DNA from: Elymus sibiricus
Taxonomy: Eukaryota > Streptophyta > Magnoliopsida > Poales > Poaceae
Length of the DNA: 64,000 nt
Direction of reading: 5' to 3'
Assembly: GCA_039707655.1 (NCBI GenBank)
Contig: CM077673.1
Coordinates: 3,234,001-3,298,000 of the forward strand
A program made the translations under genes and the position numbers. The notes below the pieces were generated by a model. That model was not told where the DNA came from. It searched no databases and saw nothing but the letters and a program-made list of their open reading frames with translations. Below, in pieces: positions 12,188-23,659 of the stretch (position 1 is the first letter of the stretch; the number at the start of each line of letters is the position of its first letter).

Positions 12188-13368
12188 CCGAACATTCGGG
12201 GAAGCCCGTGGACCGGTTACACGGACCTCGCCAAAACTAGCAGATTTTGCTTGTTCCGGCCAGTTTTCTATGCTACTACTCACTAATTTTGGGTCTGGGG
12301 GCGATCCAAACGTTCGGGGAACCCCGGGGTCCGCTTACGGGCACCTCGCCAAAACTCGCAGATTTGGTCCATTCTGACCAGTTTTCTATGCTATTATTCA
12401 CTGTTTTTGGTTGTCGTGGTCGTCCCAACATTTGGGGATGTCCGGGGTCCGGTTACGGGGACCTCGCCAAAACTCACAGATTTGGTCCATTCTTACCAGT
12501 TTTCTATGCTATTATTCACTGTTTTTTGGTTGTCGTGGTCGTCCGAACGTTCGGGGAAGCCCGGGGTGCGGTTACGGGGACCTCGCCAAAACTAGCAGAT
12601 TTTGTGTCCCAGCTAGTTTTCTATGCTACTACTCACTAATTTTGGGTCCCGGGGCGATCCAAACGTCCGGGGAACCCCGGGGTCCGCATACGGGGACCGG
12701 GCCAAAACTCGCAGATTTGGTCCATTCTTACCAGTTTTCTATGCTATTATTCACTGGTTTTTGGTAGTTGTGGTCGTCCGAACTTTCGGGGAAGCTCGGG
12801 ATGCGGTTACGGGGACCTCGCCAAAACTAACAGATTTTGTCTGTTCCGGCCAGTTTTCTATGCTATTACTAACTGATTTTGGGTCCCGGGGTGATCCAAA
12901 CGTTCGGGGAACCCCGGGGTCTGCTTACGGGGACTTCGCCAAAACTCGCAGATTTGGTCCATTCTTACCAGATTTCTGTGCTATTATTCACTGTTTTTTT
13001 GTTGTCGTGGTCGTCCAAACGTTCGGGGAAGCCCGTGGACCGGTTACGGGGACCTCGCGAAAACTCGCAGATTTGGTCCATTCTTACCAGTTTTCTGTGC
13101 TATTATTCACTGTTTTTGGTTGTCGTGGTCGTCCGAACGTTCGGGGAAGCCCGTGGACCGGTTATGGGGACCTCGCCAAAACTCGCAGATTTGGTCCATT
13201 CTTACCTGTTTTCTATGCTATTACTCACTCATTTTGGGTCCCGGGGCGATCCAAATGTTCGGGAACCCCGGAGTCCGCTTACTGGGACCTCGCCAAAACT
13301 AGCAGATTTTGTCCATTCTGACCAGATTTCTATGCTATTATTCACTGTTTTTTTGTTGCCGTGGTCGT
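12188..13368 (+). repeat. HOR-2247 deletion derivative, 10 monomers (1181 bp)
   Basis: The unit begins with the same TTACACGGACC anchor and follows HOR-2247 through the CGCGAAAACTCG monomer near 13057. It then continues with the region that in the full unit lies nine monomers further on (B monomer at 13251 with TTCGGGAACCCCGG). The switch falls in the stretch at about 13130-13225, where the two parental segments read the same. That is the signature expected of a 9-monomer (1066 bp) unequal-crossover deletion. Confidence 0.87.
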
Positions 13369-14550
13369 CCGAACATTCGGGGAAGCCCGTGGACCGGTTA
13401 CACGGACCTCGCCAAAACTAGCAGATTTTGCTTGTTCCGGCCAGTTTTCTATGCTACTACTCACTAATTTTGGGTCTGGGGGCGATCCAAACGTTCGGGG
13501 AACCCCGGGGTCCGCTTACGGGCACCTCGCCAAAACTCGCAGATTTGGTCCATTCTGACCAGTTTTCTATGCTATTATTCACTGTTTTTGGTTGTCGTGG
13601 TCGTCCCAACATTTGGGGATGTCCGGGGTCCGGTTACGGGGACCTCGCCAAAACTCACAGATTTGGTCCATTCTTACCAGTTTTCTATGCTATTATTCAC
13701 TGTTTTTTGGTTGTCGTGGTCGTCCGAACGTTCGGGGAAGCCCGGGGTGCGGTTACGGGGACCTCGCCAAAACTAGCAGATTTTGTGTCCCAGCTAGTTT
13801 TCTATGCTACTACTCACTAATTTTGGGTCCCGGGGCGATCCAAACGTCCGGGGAACCCCGGGGTCCGCATACGGGGACCGGGCCAAAACTCGCAGATTTG
13901 GTCCATTCTTACCAGTTTTCTATGCTATTATTCACTGGTTTTTGGTAGTTGTGGTCGTCCGAACTTTCGGGGAAGCTCGGGATGCGGTTACGGGGACCTC
14001 GCCAAAACTAACAGATTTTGTCTGTTCCGGCCAGTTTTCTATGCTATTACTAACTGATTTTGGGTCCCGGGGTGATCCAAACGTTCGGGGAACCCCGGGG
14101 TCTGCTTACGGGGACTTCGCCAAAACTCGCAGATTTGGTCCATTCTTACCAGATTTCTGTGCTATTATTCACTGTTTTTTTGTTGTCGTGGTCGTCCAAA
14201 CGTTCGGGGAAGCCCGTGGACCGGTTACGGGGACCTCGCGAAAACTCGCAGATTTGGTCCATTCTTACCAGTTTTCTGTGCTATTATTCACTGTTTTTGG
14301 TTGTCGTGGTCGTCCGAACGTTCGGGGAAGCCCGTGGACCGGTTATGGGGACCTCGCCAAAACTCGCAGATTTGGTCCATTCTTACCTGTTTTCTATGCT
14401 ATTACTCACTCATTTTGGGTCCCGGGGCGATCCAAATGTTCGCGGAACCCCGGAGTCCGCTTACTGGGACCTCGCCAAAACTCGCAGATTTTGTCCATTC
14501 TGACCAGATTTCTATGCTATTATTCACTGTTTTTTTGTTGTCATGGTCGT
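13369..14550 (+). repeat. Second 10-monomer derivative of HOR-2247 (1182 bp)
   Basis: The organisation is like the preceding short unit but the junction differs. The B monomer near 14438 has TTCGCGGAACC, as in the upstream parental position, yet it is followed by the CTCGCCAAAACTCGCAG form instead of CTCGCAAACACTCG. The breakpoint therefore lies inside this monomer (about 14450-14475), not in the A monomer before it. The next anchor, at 14551, has lost the TTACACGG marker, which ends the HOR-2247 domain. Confidence 0.83.
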
Positions 14551-17500
14551 CCGAACTTTCGGGGAAGCCCGTGGACCGGTTACGGGGACCTCGCCAAAAC
14601 TAGCAGATTTTGCCTGTTCCGGCCAGTTTTCTATGCTACTACTCACTAATTTTGGGTCTCGAGGCGATCCAAACGTTCGGGGAACCCCGGGGTCCGCTTA
14701 CGGGCTCCTCGCCAAAACTCGCAGATTTGGTCCATTCTGACCAGTTTTCTATGCTATTATTCACTGTTTTTGGTTGTCGTGGTCGCCCCAACATTTGGGG
14801 ATGCCCGGGGTCCGGTTACGGGGACCTCGCCAAAACTCGCAGATTTGGTCCATTCTTACCAGTTTTCTATGCTATTATTCACTGTTTTTTGGTTGTCGTG
14901 GTCCTCCGAACGTTTGGGGAAGCCCGAGGTCTGGTTACGGGGACCACGCAAAAATTCGCAGATTTGGTCCATTCTTACCAGTTTTCTATGCTATTACTCA
15001 CTCATTTTGGGTCCCGGGGCGATCCAAATGTTCGGGGAACCAGGGGGTCCGCTTATGGGGAGCTCGCCAAAACTCGCAGATTTTGTCCATTCTGACCAGA
15101 TTTCTATGCTATCATTCACTGTCTTTCTGTAGTCGTCGTCATCCGAACTTTCGGGGAAGCCCGGGGTGCGGTTACGGGGACCTCGCCAAAACTAGCAGAT
15201 TTTGTGTGTCCCAGCTAGTTTTCTATGCTATTACTCACTAATTTTGGGTCCCGGGGCGATCCAAACGTCCGGGGAACCCCGGGGTTTGCATACGGGGACC
15301 GGGCCAAAACTCGCAGATTTTGTCCATTCTTACCAGATTTCTGTGCTATTATTCACTGTTTTTTGGTTGTCGTGGTCGTCCGAACGTTCGGGGAAGCCCG
15401 TGGACCGGTTACGGGGACCTCGCCAAAACTCGCAGATTTTGTCCGTTTCGGCCAGTTCTATATGCTATTACTCACTGATTTTCGTTCTCGGGGCGATCCA
15501 AATGTTCGGGGAGCCCCAGGGTCCGCTTACGCGGACCTCGCCAAAACTCGCAAATTTGGTCCATTCTGACCAGTTTTCTATGCTATTATTCAATGTTTTT
15601 GGTTGTCGTGGTCGTCCCAACATTTGGGGATGCCCGGGGTCCGGTTATGGGGACCTGACCAAACCTCACAGATTTGGTACATTCTTACCAGTTTTCTATG
15701 CTATTATTCACTGTTTTTTGGTTGTCGTGGTCATCCAAACGTTCGCGGAAGCCCGGGGATCGGTTACGGGGATCTCGCCAAAAGTGGCCGATTTTGTCCG
15801 TTTCGGCCAGTTTTCTATAATATTACTCACTGATTTTGGGTCCCAGGGCGATCCAAACATTCGGGGAACCCCGGGGTCCGCTTACGAAGACCTCACCAAA
15901 ACTAGCAGATTTTGTCTTTTCCGGCCAGTTTTCTATGCTATTACTCACTGATTTTGGGTCTCGGGACGATCGAAACGTTCAGGGAACCATGGGGTCTGCT
16001 TACGGGGACCTCGCCAAAACTCGCAGATTTGGTCCATTCTTACCTGTTTTCTATGCTAGTATTCACTGTTTTTGGTAGTTGTGGTCGTCCCAACATTTGG
16101 GGATGCCCGGGGTCCGTTTACGGGCACCTCGCCAAAACTCGCAGATTTGGTCCATTCTGACCAGTTTTCTATGCTATTATTCACTGTTTTTGGTTGTCGT
16201 GGTCGTCCCAACATTTGGGGATGCCCGGGGTCCGGTTACGGGGACCTCGCCAAAACTCGCAGATTTGGTCCATTCTTACCAGTTTTCTATGCTATTATTC
16301 ACTGTTTTTTGGTTGTCGTGGTCGTCCGAACGTTTGGGGAAGCCCGAGGTCTGGTTACGGGGACCACGCAAAAATTCGCAGATTTGGTCCATTCTTACCA
16401 GTTTTCTATGCTATTACTCACTCATTTTGGGTCCCGGGGCGATCCAAATGTTCGGGGAACCAGGGGGTCCGCTTATGGGGGGCTCGCCAAAACTCGCAGA
16501 TTTTGTCCATTCTGACCAGATTTCTATGCTATCATTCACTGTCTTTCTGTAGTCGTGGTCGTCCGAACGTTCGGGGAAGCCCGGGGTGCGGTTACGGGGA
16601 CCTCGCCAAAACTAGCAGATTTTGTGTGTCCCAGCTAGTTTTCTATGCTATTACTCACTAATTTTGGGTCCCGGGGCGATCCAAACGTCCGGGGAACCCC
16701 GGGGTCCGCATACGGGGACCGGGACAAAACTCGCAGATTTGGTCCATTCTTACCAGTTTTCTATGCTATTATTCACTGGTTTTTGGTACTTGTGGTCGTC
16801 CGAACGTTCGGGGAAGCTCGGGATGCGGTTACGGGGACCTCGCCAAAACTAACAGATTTTGTCTGTTCCGGCCAGTTTTCTATGCTATTACTAACTGATT
16901 TTGGGTCCCGGGGTGATCCAAACGTTCGGGGAACCCCGGGGTCCGCTTACGGGGACTTCGCCAAAACTTGCAGATTTGGTCCATTCTTACCAGATTTCTG
17001 TGCTATTATTCACTGTTTTTTGGTTGTCGTGGTCGTCCGAACGTTCGGGGAAGCCCGTGGACCGGTTACGGGGACCTCGCCAAAACTCGCAGATTTTGTC
17101 CGTTTCGGCCAGTTCTATATGCTATTACTCACTGATTTTCGTTCTCGGGGCGATCCAAATGTTCGGGGAGCCCCAGGGTCCGCTTACGCGGACCTCACCA
17201 AAACTCGCAAATTTGGTCCATTCTGACCAGTTTTCTATGCTATTATTCAATGTTTTTGGTTGTCGTGGTCGTCCCAACATTTGGGGATGCCCGGGGTCCG
17301 GTTATGGGGACCTGACCAAAACTCACAGATTTGGTACATTCTTACCAGTTTTCTATGCTATTATTCACTGTTTTTTGGTTGTTGTGGTCATCCGAACGTT
17401 CGTGGAAGCCCGGGGATCGGTTACGGGGACCTCGCCAAAAGTGGCCGATTTTGTCCGTTTCGGCCAGTTTTCTATAATATTACTCACTGATTTTGGGTCC

Positions 17501-18219
17501 CGGGGCGATCCAAACGTTCGGGGAACCCCGGGCTCCGCTTACGAAGACCTCACCAAAACTCGTAGATTTTGTCCATTTAACAAGATTTCTATGCTATTAT
17601 TCACTGTTTTTTGGTAGTCATGGTCGTCCGAACATTTGGGGAAGCCTGGGGTGCGCTTACGGGGACCTTGCCAAAACTAGAAGACTTTGTCTGTTCTGGC
17701 CAGTTTTCTATGCTATTACTCACTGATTTTGGGTCATGGGGCGATCCAAATGTCCGGGGAACCCCGGGGTCCGCATAAGGGGACCTCGCCAAAACTTGCA
17801 GATTTGGTCCATTCTTACCAGTTTTCTATGCTATTATTCAATGTTTTTTGGTTGTCGTGGTCGTCCGAACGTTCGAGGATGCCCGAGGACCAGTTACGGG
17901 GACCTCACCAAAACTCGCAGATTTGGTCCATTCTTACCTTTTTCTATGCTATTACTCACTGATTTTGGGTCCCGGGGTGATCCAAACGTTCGGGGAACCC
18001 CGGGGTCCGCTTACGGGGACCTCGCCAAAACTCGCAGATTTTGTCCAATCTGACTAGATTTCTATGCTATTATTCACTGTTTTTTTTGTTGTCGTGGTCG
18101 TCCGAACATTCGGGGAAGCCCGTGGACCGGTTACGGGGACCTCGCCAAAACTAGCAGATTTTGTCTGTTCCGGCCAGTTTTCTATGCTATTACTCACTAA
18201 TTTTGGGTCTCGGGGCGAT
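14551..18219 (+). repeat. Mixed satellite block X, copy 1 (HOR-2364-like)
   Basis: This block shares subtype order with the 20-mer HOR of the right half. 14610-15290 matches about 53749-54430 (offset 39139), and 16900-17870 matches 52255-53220. Near 15300 a B monomer switches directly to the ACCAGATTTCTGTGC sequence, skipping two monomers found in the intact HOR. Diagnostic monomers include TTCTATAATATTACTC near 15815 and 17470, and CATTTAACAAGATTTC near 17571. About 15310-17940 recurs at 26670-29300 with an offset of 11359 bp. The B monomer CATGGGGTCTGC near 15987 is shared with 25335 and 27347. Confidence 0.82.
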
Positions 18220-19282
18220 CCAAACGTTCGGGGAACCCCGGGGTCCGCTTACGGGCACCTCGCCAAAACTCGCAGATTTGGTCGATTCTGACCAGTTTTC
18301 TATGCTGTTATTCACTGTTTTTGGTTGTCGTGGTCGTCCCAACATTTGGGGATGCCCGGTGTCTGGTTACGGGGACCTCTCCAAAACTCGCAGATTTGGT
18401 CCATTCTTACCAGTTTTCTATGCTATTATTCACTGTTTTTTGGTTGTCGTGGTCGTCCGAACGTTCGGGGAAGCCCGGGGTCCGGTTACGGGGACCTCGC
18501 AAAAACTCGCAGATTTGGTCCATTCTTACCACTTTTCTATGCTATTACTCACTCATTTTGGGTCCCGGGGCGATCCAAATGTTTGGGGAACCCCGGGGTC
18601 CGCTTATGGGGACCTGACCAAAACTAACAGATTTGGTCCATTCTTACCAGTTTTCTATGCTATTATTCACTGGTTTTTGGTAGTCGTGGTCGTCCGAACG
18701 TTCGGGGAAGCTCGGGGTGTGGTTACGGGGACCTCGCCAAAACTAACAGATTTTGTCTGTTCCAGCCAGTTTTCTATGCTATTACTCACTGATTTTGGGT
18801 CCCGGGGTGATCCAAACGTTCGGGGAATCCCGGGGTCCGCTTACGGGGACTTCGCCAAAACTCGCAGATTGTTCCATTCTTACCAGTTTTCTGTGCTATT
18901 ATTCACTGTTTTTTGGTTGTCGTGGTCGTCCAAAAGTTCGGGGAAGCCCGTGGACCGGTTACGGGGACCTCGCCAAAACTTACAGATTTTGTCCATTCTT
19001 ACCTGTTTTCTATGCTATTACTCAGTGATTTTGGTTCCCGGGGCGATCCAAATGTTCGGGGAACCCCGGAGTCCGCTTACTGGGACCTCGCCAAAACTCA
19101 GATTTTGTCCATTCTGACCAGATTTCTTCGCTATTATTCACTGTTTTTTTGTTGTCGTGGTCGTCCGAACATTCGGGGAAGCCCGTGGACCGGTTACAGG
19201 GACCTCGCCAAAACTAGCAGATTTTGCCTGTTCCGGCCAGTTTTCTATGCTACTACTCACTAATTTTGGGTCTGGGGGCGAT
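18220..19282 (+). repeat. HOR-1063 unit 1 (9 monomers)
   Basis: Anchor B monomers at 18220, 19283, 20346 and 21409 are exactly 1063 bp apart. Unit markers are CAGATTGTTCC near 18866 (1 bp shorter than CAGATTTGGTCC), AAAACTCAGATTTT near 19095 (2 bp shorter) and TTTCTTCGCTATTATT near 19125. Unit 1 differs from units 2 and 3 at its left side (GGGTCTCGGGG where they have GGGTCTGGGGG, and TTTGGTCGATTC where they have TTTGGTCCATTC), consistent with being the edge copy. Confidence 0.92.
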
Positions 19283-20345
19283 CCAAACGTTCGGGGAACC
19301 CCGGGGTCCGCTTACGGGCACCTCGCCAAAACTCGCAGATTTGGTCCATTCTGACCAGTTTTCTATGCTATTATTCACTGTTTTTGGTTGTCGTGGTCGT
19401 CCCAACATTTGGGGATGCCCGGTGTCTGGTTACGGGGACCTCTCCAAAACTCGCAGATTTGGTCCATTCTTACCAGTTTTCTATGCTATTATTCACTGTT
19501 TTTTGGTTGTCGTGGTCGTCCGAACGTTCGGGGAAGCCCGGGGTCCGGTTACGGGGACCTCGCAAAAACTCGCAGATTTGGTCCATTCTTACCACTTTTC
19601 TATGCTATTACTCACTCATTTTGGGTCCCGGGGCGATCCAAATGTTTGGGGAACCCCGGGGTCCGCTTATGGGGACCTGACCAAAACTAACAGATTTGGT
19701 CCATTCTTACCAGTTTTCTATGCTATTATTCACTGGTTTTTGGTAGTCGTGGTCGTCCGAACGTTCGGGGAAGCTCGGGGTGTGGTTACGGGGACCTCGC
19801 CAAAACTAACAGATTTTGTCTGTTCCAGCCAGTTTTCTATGCTATTACTCACTGATTTTGGGTCCCGGGGTGATCCAAACGTTCGGGGAATCCCGGGGTC
19901 CGCTTACGGGGACTTCGCCAAAACTCGCAGATTGTTCCATTCTTACCAGTTTTCTGTGCTATTATTCACTGTTTTTTGGTTGTCGTGGTCGTCCAAAAGT
20001 TCGGGGAAGCCCGTGGACCGGTTACGGGGACCTCGCCAAAACTTACAGATTTTGTCCATTCTTACCTGTTTTCTATGCTATTACTCAGTGATTTTGGTTC
20101 CCGGGGCGATCCAAATGTTCGGGGAACCCCGGAGTCCGCTTACTGGGACCTCGCCAAAACTCAGATTTTGTCCATTCTGACCAGATTTCTTCGCTATTAT
20201 TCACTGTTTTTTTGTTGTCGTGGTCGTCCGAACATTCGGGGAAGCCCGTGGACCGGTTACAGGGACCTCGCCAAAACTAGCAGATTTTGCCTGTTCCGGC
20301 CAGTTTTCTATGCTACTACTCACTAATTTTGGGTCTGGGGGCGAT
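19283..20345 (+). repeat. HOR-1063 unit 2 (9 monomers)
   Basis: Apparently identical to unit 3 over nearly all its length: all markers of the unit, including the short CAGATTGTTCC and AAAACTCAGATTTT forms, sit at the same offsets. This is the most tightly homogenised HOR in the window by eye. Confidence 0.93.
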
Positions 20346-21408
20346 CCAAACGTTCGGGGAACCCCGGGGTCCGCTTACGGGCACCTCGCCAAAACTCGCA
20401 GATTTGGTCCATTCTGACCAGTTTTCTATGCTATTATTCACTGTTTTTGGTTGTCGTGGTCGTCCCAACATTTGGGGATGCCCGGTGTCTGGTTACGGGG
20501 ACCTCTCCAAAACTCGCAGATTTGGTCCATTCTTACCAGTTTTCTATGCTATTATTCACTGTTTTTTGGTTGTCGTGGTCGTCCGAACGTTCGGGGAAGC
20601 CCGGGGTCCGGTTACGGGGACCTCGCAAAAACTCGCAGATTTGGTCCATTCTTACCACTTTTCTATGCTATTACTCACTCATTTTGGGTCCCGGGGCGAT
20701 CCAAATGTTTGGGGAACCCCGGGGTCCGCTTATGGGGACCTGACCAAAACTAACAGATTTGGTCCATTCTTACCAGTTTTCTATGCTATTATTCACTGGT
20801 GTTTGGTAGTCGTGGTCGTCCGAACGTTCGGGGAAGCTCGGGGTGTGGTTACGGGGACCTCGCCAAAACTAACAGATTTTGTCTGTTCCAGCCAGTTTTC
20901 TATGCTATTACTCACTGATTTTGGGTCCCGGGGTGATCCAAACGTTCGGGGAATCCCGGGGTCCGCTTACGGGGACTTCGCCAAAACTCGCAGATTGTTC
21001 CATTCTTACCAGTTTTCTGTGCTATTATTCACTGTTTTTTGGTTGTCGTGGTCGTCCAAAAGTTCGGGGAAGCCCGTGGACCGGTTACGGGGACCTCGCC
21101 AAAACTTACAGATTTTGTCCATTCTTACCTGTTTTCTATGCTATTACTCAGTGATTTTGGTTCCCGGGGCGATCCAAATGTTCGGGGAACCCCGGAGTCC
21201 GCTTACTGGGACCTCGCCAAAACTCAGATTTTGTCCATTCTGACCAGATTTCTTCGCTATTATTCACTGTTTTTTTGTTGTCGTGGTCGTCCGAACATTC
21301 GGGGAAGCCCGTGGACCGGTTACAGGGACCTCGCCAAAACTAGCAGATTTTGCCTGTTCCGGCCAGTTTTCTATGCTACTACTCACTAATTTTGGGTCTG
21401 GGGGCGAT
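20346..21408 (+). repeat. HOR-1063 unit 3 (9 monomers)
   Basis: It carries the same markers at the same offsets as unit 2. The visible difference is a single T to G near 20800 (CACTGGTGTTTGG, where the others have CACTGGTTTTTGG). After 21409 the next C monomer changes from GATGCCCGGTGTCTGG to GATGTCCGGGGTCCGG, which ends the 1063-bp domain. Confidence 0.92.
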
Positions 21409-22237
21409 CCAAACGTTCGGGGAACCCCGGGGTCCGCTTACGGGCACCTCGCCAAAACTCGCAGATTTGGTCCATTCTGACCAGTTTTCTATGCTATTAT
21501 TCACTGTTTTTGGTTGTCGTGGTCGTCCCAACATTTGGGGATGTCCGGGGTCCGGTTACGGGGACCTCGCCAAAACTCGTAGATTTGTTCCATTTTTACC
21601 AGTTTTCTATGCTATTATTCACTGTTTTTTGGTTGTCGTGGTCGTCCGAACGCTCGGGGAAGCCCGGGGTCCGGTAACGGGGACCTCGCAAAAACTCATA
21701 GATTTGGTCCATTCTTTCCAGTTTTCTATGCTATTACTCACTAATTTTGGGTCCTGGGGCGATCCAAATGTTCGGGGAACCCCGGGGTCCGCTTATGGGG
21801 AGTTCGCCAAAACTCGTAAATTTTGTCCATTCTGACCAGATTTCTATGCTATCATTCACTGTTTTTCGGTAGTCGTGGTCGTCCGAACGTTCGGGGAAGC
21901 CCGGGGTGCGGTTACGGGGACCTCGCCAAAACTAGCAGATTTTGTGTGTCCCGGCTAGTTTTCTATGCTACTACTCACTAATTTTGTGTCCCGGGGCGAT
22001 CCAAACGTCCGGGGAACCCCGGGGTCCGCATACGGGGATCGGGCCAAAACTCGCAGATTTGGTCCATTCTTACCAGTTTTCTATGCTATTATTCACTGGT
22101 TTTTGGTAGTTGTGGTCGTCCGAACGTTTGGGGAAGCTCGGGATGCGGTTACGGGGACCTCGCCAAAACTAACAGATTTTGTCTGTTCCGGCCAGTTTTC
22201 TATGCTATTACTAACTGATTTTGGGTCCCGGGGTGAT
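21409..22237 (+). repeat. Satellite linker, 7 monomers, matches 29462-30290
   Basis: It continues the array after HOR-1063 and matches the segment 8053 bp downstream monomer by monomer, including the rare CGAACGCTCGGGGAAGCC variant near 21650 (also 29700 and 62413) and CTCGTAAATTTTG near 21813. No HOR boundary is visible inside it. A related copy lies at 62173-63000 (offset 40764). Confidence 0.83.
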
Positions 22238-23067
22238 CCAAACGTTCGGGGAACCGCGGGGTTCGCTTACGGGGACTTCGCCAAAACTCGCAGATTTGGT
22301 CCATTCTTACCAGTTTTCTGTGCTATTATTCACTGTTTTTTGGTTGTCGTGGTCGTCCGAACGTTCGGGGAAGCCCAGGGTCCGGTTACGGGGACCTCGC
22401 AAACACTCGAAGCTTTGGTCCATTATTACCAGTTTTCTGTGCTATTATTCACTGTTTTTTGGTTGTCGTGGTCGTCCAAACGTTCGGGGAAGCCCGTGGA
22501 CCGGTTACGGGGACCTCGCCAAAACTCGCAGATTTGGTCCATTCTTACCAGTTTTCTGTGCTATTATTCACTGTTTTTGGTTGTCGTGGTCGTCCGAACG
22601 TTCGGGGAAGCCCGTGGACCGGTTATGGGGACCTCGCCAAAACTCGCAGATTTGGTCCATTCTGACCAGTTTTCTATGCTATTATTCACTGTTTTTGGTT
22701 GTCGTCGTCGTCCCAACATTTGGGGATGCCCGGGGTCCGGTTACGTGGGCCTCGCCAAAACTCGCAGATTTGGTCCATTCTTACCAGTTTTCTAAGCTAT
22801 TATTCACTGTTTTTTGGTTGTCGTGGTCGTCCGAACGTTCGGGGAAGCCCGGGGTCCGGTTACGGGGACCTCGCAAAAACTCGAAGATTTGGTCCATTCT
22901 TACCAGTTTTCTATGCTATTATTCACTGGTTTTTGGTAGTTGTGGTCGTCCTAACGTTTGGGGAAGCTCGGGATGCGGTTACGGGGACCTCGCCAAAACT
23001 AACAGATTTTGTCTGTTCCGGCCAGATTTCTATGCTATTACTAACTGATTTTGGGTCCCGGGGTGAT
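22238..23067 (+). repeat. 7-mer unit (830 bp), copy 1
   Basis: B monomers with the GGGGAACCGCGGGG variant (CCCC to CCGC) stand at 22238, 23068, 30291 and 31121, the spacing within each pair being exactly 830 bp. The unit contains the GAAGCTTTGGTCCATTATT monomer and the rare TTTTCTAAGCTATT and GTCGTCGTCGTCCC forms. Confidence 0.86.
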
Positions 23068-23659
23068 CCAAACGTTCGGGGAACCGCGGGGTCCGCTTAC
23101 GGGGACTTCGCCAAAACTCGCAGATTTGGTCCATTCTTACCAGTTTTCTGTGCTATTATTCACTGTTTTTTGGTTGTCGTGGTCGTCCAAACGTTCGGGG
23201 AAGCTCGTGGACCGGTTACGGGGACCTCGCCAAAACTCGCAGATTTGGTCCATTCTTACCAGTTTTCTGTGCTATTATTCACTGTTTTTGGTTGTCGTGG
23301 TCGTCCGAACGTTCGGGGAAGCCCGTGGACCGGTTATGGGGACCTCGCCAAAACTCGCAGATTTGGTCCATTCTGACCAGTTTTCTATGCTATTATTCAC
23401 TGTTTTTGGTTGTCGTCGTCGTCCCAACATTTGGGGATGCCTGGGGTCCGGTTACGTGGACCTCGCCAAAACTCGCAGATTTGGTCCATTCTTACCAGTT
23501 TTCTAAGCTATTATTCACTGTTTTTTGGTTGTCGTGGTCGTCCGAACGTTCGGGGAAGCCCGGGGTCCGGTTACGGGGACCTCGCAAAAACTCGAAGATT
23601 TGGTCCATTCTTACCAGTTTTCTATGCTATTACTCACTCATTTTGGGTCCCGGGGCGAT
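23068..23659 (+). repeat. 7-mer unit, copy 2, one monomer missing, truncated by the next HOR
   Basis: It follows copy 1 but lacks the AAACACTCGAAGCTTTGG monomer: the CCAAACGTTCGGGG A monomer is 711 bp, not 830 bp, from its copy-1 counterpart. A single-monomer deletion of 119 bp explains this. It runs into the HOR-2012 domain, which starts with the B monomer at 23660. Confidence 0.8.

Noticed and set aside
15810..15830. TATA-like promoter element (TTCTATAATATTACTC)
   Set aside because: It is a local variant of TTCTATGCTATTACTC in one monomer subtype, repeated about ten times with its HOR. No transcript start or downstream gene is associated with it.
17601..17792. Reverse-strand frames of about 60-90 codons (for example beginning MARSPYADPGV)
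   Set aside because: They are antisense views of the same monomer, recur only with HOR copies (23752, 25764, 28960, 52955), and have no independent support.
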